A DNA stretch of 64,000 nucleotides from Acidobacteriota bacterium (GTDB taxonomy: Bacteria; Acidobacteriota; Vicinamibacteria; Vicinamibacterales; UBA2999). Made by a program: the position numbers and the translations under genes. This document shows, piece by piece, positions 48,048 through 56,746 of the stretch (position 1 is its first letter; the number at the start of each line of letters is the position of its first letter). The notes under the pieces are model-generated. The model ran no database searches. It was not told the origin of the DNA and saw nothing but the letters and a program-made list of their open reading frames with translations. The stretch covers positions 1-64,000 of the forward strand of contig JADZCN010000002.1 in assembly GCA_020851565.1 (NCBI GenBank). The letters are read 5' to 3'.

Positions 48048-51002
48048 GTGACCACCATGAGCCGGTCTCAGCGCACGCCCGTGAGCACCTACCGGCTGCA
48101 GCTCCACTCCGGTTTCACCTTCCTGGACGTGCGCCAGGTCGTACCCTACCTGTCGACCCTCGGCGTCACCGAGTGCTACATTTCGCCACCCTTCACGGCC
48201 AGGCCCGGCAGCACGCACGGCTACGACATCACCAACCACAACGAGCTGAACCCCGAGCTTGGGGGCTGGCCCGGATTCGACCAGATGGCGGAGGCCCTCG
48301 CGCAGGCAGGCCTGGGGCTGCTCCTCGATTTCGTGCCGAACCACATGGGCAACGACGCGCGCACCAATGGCTGGTGGCGCGACGTGCTCGAGAACGGGCC
48401 CAGCTCTCCGTTCGCCCGCGTGTTCGACATCGACTGGGATCCGCTGAAGCCCGAGTTGAAGAACCGGTTGCTCCTGCCCATCCTCGGGGAGCCCTATGGC
48501 GAGGCGCTCGAGCAGGGATTGCTGCACCTGGGACTGCACGAGGGCGCCCTGGTCCTGCACTACCGGGAACACCAGCTGCCCATCAACCCACGCCGGGGTG
48601 CCCTTGTCCTCGAGTGGGGGCTCGACGCGCTCACCGCCGCGCTCGGCGAAGAGCATCGCCAGCTGCGCGAGTTCCTGAGTATCCTGACGGCCCTCAGGAA
48701 CCTGCCGCCGTACACCGTGCGGGAGGCGACCCTCGTCGCCGAGCGCCAGCGCGAGAAGGAGGTGACGCGAGAGCGGCTCGTGCGCCTCGTGGCCGAGTCC
48801 GATCCCGTGCGCCGGCACATCGACGCGGCCATCGCGTCGGTCAATGGCACCGTGGGCGACCCGCGCAGCTTCGACACCCTGCACGACCTGCTCGAGCAGC
48901 AGGCCTACCGCCTGGCGTACTGGCGGACCGCAGCTGACGAGATCAACTACCGCCGCTTCTTCGACGTCAACGACCTGGCCGGCCTGCGGGTCGAGGATCC
49001 CGGCGTCTTCGACCACATCCACGGCCTCGTCCTGCAGCTCGTCGCCGACGGCAAGGTCACCGGCCTCAGGCTCGACCACGTGGACGGGCTCGCCGACCCG
49101 GCGGCGTACCTCGTGCGGCTGCGCGCGTCGATCCGGCAGGCGCTGCTGGCCGGCCACGGGCCTGACGAGGCCAGCCGCCCGTTCTATGTTGTCGTCGAGA
49201 AGATCCTCTCGGGAGACGAAGCCCTTCCGGACGGCTGGGCCACCGCCGGCACCACCGGCTACACCTTCCTCAACGACGTGAACGGCCTGTTCGTGGACGC
49301 GCGTCACAAGCGGCGGATGCTGCGGGCCTACCAGGGGCTGACCGGCGAAGCCGGCACGCTGGACGATGTCGTGTACGAGAGCAAGCGGCTGATTGTCGGG
49401 ACGGCGCTCTCGAGCGAGTTCCAGGTGCTCGCCAGCGCGGTGAACCGCCTGTCCGAGAGCCATCGCGGGTCGCGCGACTTCACGCTGGCCAGCATCCGCC
49501 GCGCGCTTCGCGAAGTGGTGGCGTGCTTCCCCGTGTACCGCACTTACGTTACCGAGCGGGGCACGAGCCCGTCGGATCGTGCGTCGGTGTCGGCGGCGCT
49601 CGCCGCGGCCCAGGCCCGCAATCCCGCCGCCGAGCCCACGATCTTCGCCTTCCTCGAGCGGGTGCTCCTGCCCACTCCGGCCCGCGCGCACGCCGCTGGC
49701 CCGCACGATGCCCTCCCGTTCGCACCGTGCGTGGACGTGGCGAGGAAGTTCCAGCAGTACACGGCGCCGGTGCAGGCCAAGGGCGTCGAGGATACGGCTT
49801 TCTATCGACACAACGTCCTGCTGTCGCTGAATGAGGTCGGCGGCGATCCCGAACGGTTCGGCCGCACCGTGGACGAGTTCCACGCCGCCAATGCCCACCG
49901 GCGCCGTCACTGGCCGCTCGAGATGAATGCCACCGCAACACACGACACCAAGCGCGGGGAGGACGCCCGTGCCCGGCTCAACGTGCTGTCGGAGATCCCG
50001 GGCGAGTGGCGCGAGGCCGTCGTCGGCTGGACGCAGCTCAATCGGTCGCTCCGCTCGGTCGTGTCGCGCAAGCCGGCGCCGGACCGCAGTGACGAGTATC
50101 ACTACTACCAGGCCCTGCTGGCCACATGGCCGCCGGAGCATGCGACCGAACCGATCCCCGCCGTCGCTCCCGCGACGCTCGCCGATCGCCTTGGCGCCTA
50201 CATGACGAAGGCGATCCGGGAGGCCAAGCGGCACACCAGCTGGATCAATCCGAACGCGGCCTACGAGACCGCCGTGCTGCGGTTCGTGGATCAGACGCTC
50301 ACCGGCGAGGGAGCCGCCCGATTCCTCGAGGCGTTCGTGCCGTTCGCGCGCCGCGTGTCCCACGCCGGTGCCGTCAACTCCCTGGGCCAACTCGTCCTGA
50401 AGCTGGTGTCGCCGGGCATCCCCGATTTCTACCAGGGCACCGAGCTCTGGGACCTGACGCTGGTGGACCCCGACAACCGGCGCCCGGTGGACTACGCACA
50501 GCGGCGCGCGTGGCTGGCCGAGATCGACGCCGCACTGGCCCGTCCCGCGGAGACGCGGCCCGAGACACTGGCTCGCTGGCTGGCGAACTGGCCGGACGGA
50601 CGCATCAAGCTCTTCATCACGGCGGCGGGCCTTCGCCTGCGCCGGGAGATTCCGACCGTTTTCCTCGAAGGTGAGTACGCCGGCCTTCCCTCGGAGGGGC
50701 TGAGGGACCACCATCTCGTCGCCTGCGGACGCGCCCGCGGTGACGAGCGGGTCCTGGCGATTGTGCCCCGCCTCGTGGCCGGCCTGTCCCCGGCTGCGGA
50801 GGGTGTCGGGCCGCTCGCCTCGGCGTGGTCCGACACGCGCGTGCGCCTGCCCGACGGATGGCGCAGGCGCCGGTGGGTCGATCTGTTCACGGGCCGGGCC
50901 GTCACCCCCGTCCGCGGGGAGCATGAAGAGTGGATCCTCGTCTCCCATGCCCTGGAGGGGTTGCCCGTCGCCCTGCTTCGCGCTGCCCCGGAGCAGGGGT
51001 GA
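48048..51002 (+). CDS. treY: malto-oligosyltrehalose synthase
   Basis: TreY converts the reducing end of malto-oligosaccharides to a trehalose unit. The 984-residue product (GTG start with GGAG seven bases upstream; ATG 48057 is an alternative) begins RTPVSTYRLQLHSGFTFLDVRQVVPYLSTLGV and has YISPPFTARPGSTHGYDITNH, the barrel motif GLRLDHVDGLADP (Asp343), the Glu of VVVEKILSGDE, and MNATATHDTKRGEDARARLNVLSE near residue 630. It closes the trehalose/glucan block. Confidence 0.95.
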   Translation: MTTMSRSQRTPVSTYRLQLHSGFTFLDVRQVVPYLSTLGVTECYISPPFTARPGSTHGYDITNHNELNPELGGWPGFDQMAEALAQAGLGLLLDFVPNHMGNDARTNGWWRDVLENGPSSPFARVFDIDWDPLKPELKNRLLLPILGEPYGEALEQGLLHLGLHEGALVLHYREHQLPINPRRGALVLEWGLDALTAALGEEHRQLREFLSILTALRNLPPYTVREATLVAERQREKEVTRERLVRLVAESDPVRRHIDAAIASVNGTVGDPRSFDTLHDLLEQQAYRLAYWRTAADEINYRRFFDVNDLAGLRVEDPGVFDHIHGLVLQLVADGKVTGLRLDHVDGLADPAAYLVRLRASIRQALLAGHGPDEASRPFYVVVEKILSGDEALPDGWATAGTTGYTFLNDVNGLFVDARHKRRMLRAYQGLTGEAGTLDDVVYESKRLIVGTALSSEFQVLASAVNRLSESHRGSRDFTLASIRRALREVVACFPVYRTYVTERGTSPSDRASVSAALAAAQARNPAAEPTIFAFLERVLLPTPARAHAAGPHDALPFAPCVDVARKFQQYTAPVQAKGVEDTAFYRHNVLLSLNEVGGDPERFGRTVDEFHAANAHRRRHWPLEMNATATHDTKRGEDARARLNVLSEIPGEWREAVVGWTQLNRSLRSVVSRKPAPDRSDEYHYYQALLATWPPEHATEPIPAVAPATLADRLGAYMTKAIREAKRHTSWINPNAAYETAVLRFVDQTLTGEGAARFLEAFVPFARRVSHAGAVNSLGQLVLKLVSPGIPDFYQGTELWDLTLVDPDNRRPVDYAQRRAWLAEIDAALARPAETRPETLARWLANWPDGRIKLFITAAGLRLRREIPTVFLEGEYAGLPSEGLRDHHLVACGRARGDERVLAIVPRLVAGLSPAAEGVGPLASAWSDTRVRLPDGWRRRRWVDLFTGRAVTPVRGEHEEWILVSHALEGLPVALLRAAPEQG

Positions 51003-51024
51003 TTCGACGCGGAGGAGCACGACC

Positions 51025-51921
51025 ATGAGACCGAACCGCGGCTGGACGTATCGCGTGCAGGTCGGGCCGGAGGCAGCAGGGCGATCCGTGCTCGCCTACC
51101 TTGCCGATACCTTCCTCCACTCGGGGATCGACGAATGGGCTGCCCGCCTCGTGGGCGGCGAGGTCGCACTCGACGGCAAGCCCGCCGGCGCCGACGAAGC
51201 GCTTCGGCCCGGCCAGGTGATCACGTGGCGCCGCCCACCGTGGCACGAGCCAGACGTCCCCCTGCACTTCGACGTGCTGTGGGAGGATGTCAGTGTCCTG
51301 GCCGTCCACAAGCCCGCCGGCCTTCCGACGATGCCGGCGGGAGGCTTCCTCGAGCACACGCTGCTCTGGCAGGTCCGCACCCGTTACCCAGGGGCACACC
51401 CCGTGCACCGGCTGGGCCGATTCACGTCGGGGGTGGTGCTCTTCGCCCTGTCCTCGGACGCTGCCGGCGCGCTCGGGCGTGACTGGCGCGAGCGCCGGGT
51501 GACAAAGTGGTATCGGGCCCTTGGATGCGGCGTACCGGACTGGGGGGAAACGGAGATCGTCCAGCCAATCGGGCCGGTGCCGCATCCGCGCCTGGGCTCG
51601 GTGCACGGCGCAAGCGCGCAGGGCAAGCCCGCGCACAGCATGCTGCGCGTCGTCGAGCGGCGCGATGACGAGACCGTCTTCGACGTGTGCATCACGACCG
51701 GCCGGCCTCACCAGATCCGGATCCATCTCGCGTTCGCCGGCCATCCGCTCGTCGGCGACCCGCTCTACGCGGAGGGCGGCAGGCCACGCCTTTTGGACCC
51801 GGGCCTGCCTGGCGATGGCGGCTACCGTCTGCACGCCCACCGGCTGGGGTTTACCCACCCGGCTACGGGACAGCGAGTCGACCTGATCGCGCCCCTCCCG
51901 CCGGTGCTCGAGTCGCGGTAG
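51025..51921 (+). CDS. RluA-family pseudouridine synthase-like protein lacking the catalytic Asp
   Basis: The 298-residue protein follows a strong ggaggag ribosome binding site and resembles RluA-type synthases: an S4-like N-terminus (LADTFLHSGIDEWAARLVGGEVALDGKPA), VLAVHKPAGLPTMPAGG, the active-site loop as PVHRLGRFTSGVVLFAL, and ITTGRPHQIRIHLAFAGHPLVGDPLYAEGG. In RluA enzymes the loop reads HRLD; here the catalytic Asp is Gly131. Either this member uses another residue or it has lost catalysis and kept RNA binding. It is 23 bases after treY and may be cotranscribed by read-through. Confidence 0.85.
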   Translation: MRPNRGWTYRVQVGPEAAGRSVLAYLADTFLHSGIDEWAARLVGGEVALDGKPAGADEALRPGQVITWRRPPWHEPDVPLHFDVLWEDVSVLAVHKPAGLPTMPAGGFLEHTLLWQVRTRYPGAHPVHRLGRFTSGVVLFALSSDAAGALGRDWRERRVTKWYRALGCGVPDWGETEIVQPIGPVPHPRLGSVHGASAQGKPAHSMLRVVERRDDETVFDVCITTGRPHQIRIHLAFAGHPLVGDPLYAEGGRPRLLDPGLPGDGGYRLHAHRLGFTHPATGQRVDLIAPLPPVLESR

Positions 51922-51946
51922 CAACCGCGCGCAGCAGGTCCAGCGG

Positions 51947-53062
51947 TCAGGCGCGAGGCCGTTCCCGAGCACGATCCTCAACGCGCAGGAACCGCTCCAT
52001 CCTCCCGATCTCGGCGTCCAGTTCACGGCGGAACGCTGGCGCCCGAGGTGCATGCCCCGCCACGTAGCCGAATTGCGCGTCGAGCCCGCCGTCCTTCGAG
52101 CTGAGGTTCGCCCACCCAATCACGCGGTCGCGCCAGAGCATCGGCAGCGCGTAGTAGCCCAACCTGCGACGAGCGACGGGCGTGTAGGCCTCGAAGCGGT
52201 AGGCCCAGCCCCAGAAGAGCTCGAACCGCCGCCGATCCCAGACCACGGGGTCGAACGGGGCCAGGAGGCGAACCCGATCGTCGGGGCCGGCTGAGGGCAG
52301 TCCCTCGTCCGACGGCCAGTACCAGTCCACGCCCTCGGTACGAGCGTGCGAGAGCCGCCGCTTCGCCCGGGCGAGCGCCACCTTCAGCTCGTCGCGCCAC
52401 TGCGGGACCGCGAGTCGCAGCCGATTCACCAGCCAGGCCAGCGTCGGCGCCGGGACGGGCGCGTACTTTCGGACGGCCACGTCGATCAACCCGTCGATCC
52501 TCGCACGGCGCTCGGTCACGGCCCCGACGGGGCTGTCGTCCCGCTGGTGCGGCCCGTAGAGGCGAATCCCCGCATCGCGCCCGACGACGCGGAGCAGCCC
52601 GCGGTAGTGCATGTCGTCCAGCAGGTGCGTGGTGGCACTCGAGGATCCGCCCCAGTAGTTAACCACCGAGCCGTGCGCGAAATGCGCGTCGACCTCGCGC
52701 GGATGGGCGACGCCGCGTGCGCGGACGAACGCAAGCAGGTCCTCCACGCTCTTCTTCTTCGATGGGGACATCCGGGGCAACCGCCCGCGCGGGTGCATGA
52801 GGGCATGGACCGCCCGCGGCACGAACCCGTAGTTCACGAAGAAGTCCTCCTCGATGTCGAGGGAGGCATAGCGGCGCTCGAGGTCGCCGGCACTGTAGCC
52901 CCGCACGCGGTGCCGCAGGGTCAGGTCCTGTGCGCGTGCCGGCGCCCGGATGGGATCCGCCTGCACGAATCCCAGGCGGTCCACGGCCTCCGGCAGCGAG
53001 GCCGATTCGACCAGACTCGCCGTCACCGCGAAGCGGCGCAACCGGGCCAGTGTGGGTATCAT
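51947..53062 (-). CDS. YcaQ-like winged-helix DNA repair family protein
   Basis: The 371-residue product fits the YcaQ/AlkX crosslink-repair glycosylase family: FVQADPIRAPARAQDLTLRHRVRGY near residue 35 (family QxD-like region), FVPRAVHALMHPRG, and a C-terminal LLAPFDPVVWDRRRFELFWGWAYRFEAYTPVARRRLGYYALPMLW. Known relatives unhook interstrand crosslinks or act on alkylated purines. The start ATG at 53060-53062 leaves 42 bases to the divergent gene's start. No partner gene is adjacent, so its substrate stays open. Confidence 0.85.
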   Translation of the reverse strand: MIPTLARLRRFAVTASLVESASLPEAVDRLGFVQADPIRAPARAQDLTLRHRVRGYSAGDLERRYASLDIEEDFFVNYGFVPRAVHALMHPRGRLPRMSPSKKKSVEDLLAFVRARGVAHPREVDAHFAHGSVVNYWGGSSSATTHLLDDMHYRGLLRVVGRDAGIRLYGPHQRDDSPVGAVTERRARIDGLIDVAVRKYAPVPAPTLAWLVNRLRLAVPQWRDELKVALARAKRRLSHARTEGVDWYWPSDEGLPSAGPDDRVRLLAPFDPVVWDRRRFELFWGWAYRFEAYTPVARRRLGYYALPMLWRDRVIGWANLSSKDGGLDAQFGYVAGHAPRAPAFRRELDAEIGRMERFLRVEDRARERPRA

Positions 53063-53104
53063 GCGTCGACGGTTGACCGGCTCTACCGTACAGGAGATTC
53101 GCTC

Positions 53105-55123
53105 GTGTCGTCCACGGCTTCCCGGAAGTCCCACGCGAAAGCTCGCGCCACGATCCTCCTGCTTGTGCTCGGCGGCATGGCCGGCATCGCGCGCGCGGAG
53201 CAGACCACGTCTGGCGCATTCAAAATCGCTACCGGCCACGCCTCGCGCCAGGAGCTCTGCTTCGCGGTCGCCGCGCCCGGCGCCATTGCCGTGCGAGTGG
53301 AAGCCGATGGCGAGGCCGGACCGCTTCACGCCACCCTGTACGCAGGCCAGACTGTCGTGCACAGCGCCAGGGGGAACGGCTCCGTCGAGTTCTCTTTCAC
53401 CGCAACGCCGGAACACCTGCGCGACGGGCGGGAATGGGCTGTGGCCGTCTCCGCCCTCGTCGCCGGCGAGATGACCGGCCGCATCACGGTGTCCCACCCG
53501 GACAGTGCCCGTGCCGGCACGCATCCCCTCGACACGTGGCTCCTCGCGCGGCCCGCGATCGGGTTTCACCTGGTCTGGAACGAATCCGGCCGCCCTCTCC
53601 CCTATTCCGCCTGGCCCCCGGGCATGCGCGAACGCCTCTGGGTGCTCCATGACGATGCGAGGGCTGGCCGGATGCAGCCGGCCGTGGCGGATCCGCCGCC
53701 CAATGCCTGGCGCGCTCGCCCCGGCGATGATCCGACAGCACTCCACACCGCGTTTGCGCCCGAGGCTGCCCGCGAGATGTACCTGTCCACGGTGGCACAC
53801 ACGCTGGCCCTCGAAACCGGCCGTGGCGTGCCATGGTCGCTCGATGACCTCAACGGGGACGAGCTCGATGCCCTCATCGGGGCTCCCGCGCTCTCCGGCT
53901 GGAATGCCGATCAGCAGGCGTACGAGATCTCGGAATTCGATCATGGCTGGGCAGTTCCTGCCCCCCCACAGGTGGCATGGCGATTCCTGCAGGAGCAGCG
54001 ACTGCTGCGCAGCACCCGGCTCGAAACCATCACGGCGATCGTCGGCTGGGCTCGTCGCCTGACACACGTCGCCGGTCCCGTGTCGCGCGACAACTTCGCC
54101 CACCATTGGGGATACGCGGGTGACATGCCGGTTTCGCGCGCCCTGGCGGGCACGCGGTACACGGGCACGGATCTCCGGACGCTGCCTGGCTACGAGACCG
54201 TCCGTCACTACACCGCGGGCTGCCAGGGCACCGTCGGCCTGCTGGTCAGCGTCCTTCGCGCGGCCAATATCCCGGCCAGGCCCAGGTCGGTAGGCAGCGG
54301 TGCGGCCGCCCACGCTTCGGCGTTGTTCCTGAGCGAGGATCGGGCGCTCGCGCATGGCGACGACCCGTATCACCCGCTGGCCGCCGACGCCGCGCCGGCC
54401 GACCTGCTCGTCGATCTCGCCACCTACAACGCATGGCTCGGGCCACGCTCGAGCGACCCCGCGCGGGGCATCGGACGCCAGGCGCTCACGCTCGGCCTCA
54501 CCCGCCTGCCGGCCATCGTTCGGCGCGCCCACGCGCTCGATCAACAACAGGGCCTGGAGCCAGCGCAGAGCGCGGTCTTCGAACTGTTTCGCGGCAGCTT
54601 CACGCTGGACGAGCTGCGCGAGGCGGGGCTCTGGGAGCGCCTGGATTCGACCTCACCCGGAGCGCCCGCCGCGGGTGGACCTGCCGCGCAGGGGTGGGTT
54701 GAGGCCGAGACGATGGCGGCGCTGGTGACGGCGGGAGCCACCGAGGTGCAGACCGGCGAGACGCTCACGGTCGGGCAGTGGAGAGGCGACCGGCAGCTGC
54801 GATGGACGGGAGGCCGGCCGGGTGCGGAGTTGCGCCTGCCCTTCACGGTGCCCGCCGATGGCAGGTATCGGGTGACGGTGCGCTTCACGCGGGCACCCGA
54901 CTACGCGGTGGTGGAAGTGAGCCTCGATGATGCGGCCGCGGCGCTGGACCGGGTGAATCTGTACGCGCCGCAAGTGCTCGCCGCCGATCCGCTGGCCATG
55001 GGCGAGCACGAGCTGAAGGAGGGTTCGCACGCGCTGCGAGTTGCGATCGTCGGGAGCCACCCTCTCGCAACACCGCTGTTCACGGTGGGGATCGATGCGG
55101 TGCGCATCGATCGCGTTCGCTGA
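53105..55123 (+). CDS. secreted protein with transglutaminase-like domain and C-terminal carbohydrate-binding-like module
   Basis: From the GTG at 53105 (aggaga seven bases upstream) the 672-residue protein starts with a signal peptide (ILLLVLGGMAGIARA). A middle domain looks transglutaminase-like: YTAGCQGTVGLLVSVLRAANIPARPR with Cys373, then AAHASALFLSED with His403 and DDPY about 16 residues on, the usual Cys-His-Asp order. The last 130 residues (WVEAETMAALVTAGATEV to FTVPADGRYRVTVRFTRAPDYAVVEVSLDD) form a jelly-roll like carbohydrate-binding modules. The N-terminal 150 residues are beta-rich and unassigned. Family membership is inferred from these motifs. It diverges from the YcaQ-like gene. 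Confidence 0.65.
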   Translation: MSSTASRKSHAKARATILLLVLGGMAGIARAEQTTSGAFKIATGHASRQELCFAVAAPGAIAVRVEADGEAGPLHATLYAGQTVVHSARGNGSVEFSFTATPEHLRDGREWAVAVSALVAGEMTGRITVSHPDSARAGTHPLDTWLLARPAIGFHLVWNESGRPLPYSAWPPGMRERLWVLHDDARAGRMQPAVADPPPNAWRARPGDDPTALHTAFAPEAAREMYLSTVAHTLALETGRGVPWSLDDLNGDELDALIGAPALSGWNADQQAYEISEFDHGWAVPAPPQVAWRFLQEQRLLRSTRLETITAIVGWARRLTHVAGPVSRDNFAHHWGYAGDMPVSRALAGTRYTGTDLRTLPGYETVRHYTAGCQGTVGLLVSVLRAANIPARPRSVGSGAAAHASALFLSEDRALAHGDDPYHPLAADAAPADLLVDLATYNAWLGPRSSDPARGIGRQALTLGLTRLPAIVRRAHALDQQQGLEPAQSAVFELFRGSFTLDELREAGLWERLDSTSPGAPAAGGPAAQGWVEAETMAALVTAGATEVQTGETLTVGQWRGDRQLRWTGGRPGAELRLPFTVPADGRYRVTVRFTRAPDYAVVEVSLDDAAAALDRVNLYAPQVLAADPLAMGEHELKEGSHALRVAIVGSHPLATPLFTVGIDAVRIDRVR

Positions 55124-55129
55124 GCCCGG

Positions 55130-55669
55130 CTACTGGATGGGCATGCCTCCAGGAGCCTGGTCCAGCCCGTCGGTCGAGGGAATCGTCGCGGTGTCCCCGA
55201 AGATGGTGCCGGCGACACCCAGCCAGTAGAACGTCGTTCCGGTCGACCCGGCGGCAAACGGTTCCGCCGTCGCGTAGAACGTCGAGGACAGGGTGGCCCC
55301 CGTCACGCCGTTGCAGGCATCGAACGGCCAGGGGGTGCCATCCGTCCCGGCAGCCATCGTGATGGTGTACCCGCTCTTGTCCACCGAGACGGCGACGCCG
55401 AGGTCCGGGCTGATGAAGGCGGCTCCACCGGCCGCGGGAGGCACGGCCAGCTGGGTGAGATCCGACGCAAACCCGCCCAGGGCACACGTGGAGGAATAGG
55501 CGCGCTGCGAGCTGCTGATGGCGCGCAACGAGGCAATGGCCGACGCCTGGTTGCCGGCGCGTCGGGCACCGAGCAGCCCGGGTACCGCAATCGCGGCCAG
55601 AATCCCGATGATGGCCACGACGATGAGCAGTTCGATCAGCGTGAACCCTCGAACGTCACGGATGCGCAT
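55130..55669 (-). CDS. type IV pilin-like / type II pseudopilin protein
   Basis: The 179-residue protein has the classic prepilin leader: RDVRGFTLIELLIVVAIIG with cleavage between Gly and Phe, the conserved Glu5 of mature pilin, and the hydrophobic helix to about residue 30. The globular part has two cysteines (TCALGG and DACNG) that could form a disulfide. No assembly genes (pilB, pilC, pilQ, pilD) are nearby. A sigma-54-like promoter lies upstream. It may build a pilus with machinery encoded elsewhere or be a minor pseudopilin. Confidence 0.9.
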   Translation of the reverse strand: MRIRDVRGFTLIELLIVVAIIGILAAIAVPGLLGARRAGNQASAIASLRAISSSQRAYSSTCALGGFASDLTQLAVPPAAGGAAFISPDLGVAVSVDKSGYTITMAAGTDGTPWPFDACNGVTGATLSSTFYATAEPFAAGSTGTTFYWLGVAGTIFGDTATIPSTDGLDQAPGGMPIQ

Positions 55670-55719
55670 GGTGGCCGGCCCCCCTGCCGGCAGCGTCCAC
55701 AGACTCTGCCCACAGGCAT

Positions 55720-55735
55720 ATCAAGATTCGGGCCA
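55720..55735 (-). promoter_or_regulatory. sigma-54-like -24/-12 promoter of the pilin gene
   Basis: Read on the minus strand the sequence TGGCCCGAATCTTGAT closely matches the sigma-54 pattern TGGCACG-N4-TTGC(A/T), with the -24 GG intact and the -12 GC changed to GA. It ends 51 bases before the pilin ATG, placing transcription start at about 55708. Pilin genes are often sigma-54 dependent. Confidence 0.5.
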
Positions 55736-55874
55736 TGCGGACGATGGCCGAAACCCCATGGTTTTGCACTGAGTTACGCGGTCAGGAGATCGATCGCTGA
55801 CAATCCGTGGCACTCGCCGTTGACAGAACGGGCCAGGCTGGAGGGCAGCGCCGTGCAGATCCGTGAAGCCGGCT

Positions 55875-56132
55875 TCAGGAGTCGCCACCCTCCTTCAGCT
55901 CGTTGAGGTCGCCCATCTTTCGCAAGTAGTCGAGCACCTGCGCGGCCTCGGCCTCGTCCACGGTGGAGATCGCGAACCCCACGTGCACCAGCACGTAGTC
56001 GCCGACGCGCGCCTCTGGCACGTAACTCAGGTTCACGCGTTTCTGGATGCCGGCGAAGTCCACCCGCCCCGAGCGCAGCAGCGGGTCGTCGCCTTCGATG
56101 TCGAGGATCTTGCCGGGGACCGCGAGGCACAT
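55875..56132 (-). CDS. hypC: hydrogenase maturation chaperone HypC
   Basis: HypC carries the iron-cyanide-carbonyl group, with HypD, to the hydrogenase large subunit. The 85 residues begin MCLAVPGKILDIEG, where Cys2 is the essential residue, and continue with RVDFAGIQKRVNLSYVPEARVGDYVLVHVGFAI. The family is about 75-90 residues long. It is last in the hydrogenase operon. The remaining Hyp proteins are not in the window. Confidence 0.95.
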   Translation of the reverse strand: MCLAVPGKILDIEGDDPLLRSGRVDFAGIQKRVNLSYVPEARVGDYVLVHVGFAISTVDEAEAAQVLDYLRKMGDLNELKEGGDS

Positions 56133-56144
56133 CTTGGGAACTCC

Positions 56145-56274
56145 TCGATTTCAGGGTGCAGGGGTGCGGGGTGCAAGGGTGCAGGGGTGCAAGGGTGCAG
56201 GGGTGCAAGGTGCAAGGTGCAAGGTGCAGAGTGCCGCGGCCGTGCGCAAAGTGCAAGGGCAGAGTGCACCAGGG
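56145..56274. repeat. GGGTGCAAGGGTGCAGG tandem array in the hydrogenase operon
   Basis: Ten or more seven- to nine-base units of the form GGTGCAAG, GGGTGCAG and GGTGCAAGGTGCA fill the gap between the maturation protease and hypC genes. Transcribed, the minus strand gives a C-rich message. It contains no ORF of interest. This kind of slippage-prone array resembles those at uvrC and uvrA. Confidence 0.75.
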
Positions 56275-56279
56275 GTCGC

Positions 56280-56732
56280 TCACGCCTGCTGGACCGCCTG
56301 TGCCACTCGCTCGCGCACAGCCGGGATGGCCGCCGCGACGGGCACGGACAGGTCGGTCACCATCGAACGAATCTCCTCGATCGACACGGTCACCAGGGTG
56401 ATGTCGGGCAGGGGTCCGAGCAGCGCCGCCGACTCGATGAGATCGCGCAGGCCGATGTCGTGGGCTGTGAGCGCCCGTGGGAAGTCCGAGGCATAACGCG
56501 GCCGCAGCACCGACACCGTGCCGGCGGGTGCGCCATCCATGGTGGCGTCGATCATCACGATGCGCGGGTAATCGCTCAGGTACTCGAGGAGGTGAAAGCC
56601 CCCGGTGCCGCCATCGAGCAGCGTGACGTTCCCCGGCCACGCCTCCCGCGCGAAGGCCTTGAGGGCGTGGACCCCCACGCCCTCGTCTCCCATCAACAGG
56701 TTCCCGATGCCGAGGACGAGCGTCGGTGTCAT
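56280..56732 (-). CDS. hyaD: hydrogenase maturation protease (HyaD/HupD type)
   Basis: This endopeptidase cuts the C-terminal extension off the nickel-loaded large subunit. It has 150 residues with VLGIGNLLMGDEGVGVHALKAF (nickel-binding Glu in DEG), LLDGGTGGFHLLEYLSDYPRIVMIDATMDG with the second Asp, and LTAHDIGLRDLI carrying the His ligand. It follows the cytochrome b gene by 15 bases. The last residues (VRERVAQAVQQA) end beside the GGTGCAAG array. Confidence 0.95.
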   Translation of the reverse strand: MTPTLVLGIGNLLMGDEGVGVHALKAFAREAWPGNVTLLDGGTGGFHLLEYLSDYPRIVMIDATMDGAPAGTVSVLRPRYASDFPRALTAHDIGLRDLIESAALLGPLPDITLVTVSIEEIRSMVTDLSVPVAAAIPAVRERVAQAVQQA

Positions 56733-56746
56733 GGAGGCCTCGCCGG

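Noticed and set aside
47985-51026. Minus-strand frame of 1013 codons opposite treY
   Set aside because: It is the mirror of treY codons; no ribosome binding site or recognisable domain.
56145-56274. CRISPR array at the GGTGCAAG repeats
   Set aside because: Units are seven to nine bases with no unique spacers and no cas genes; it is a simple tandem repeat.
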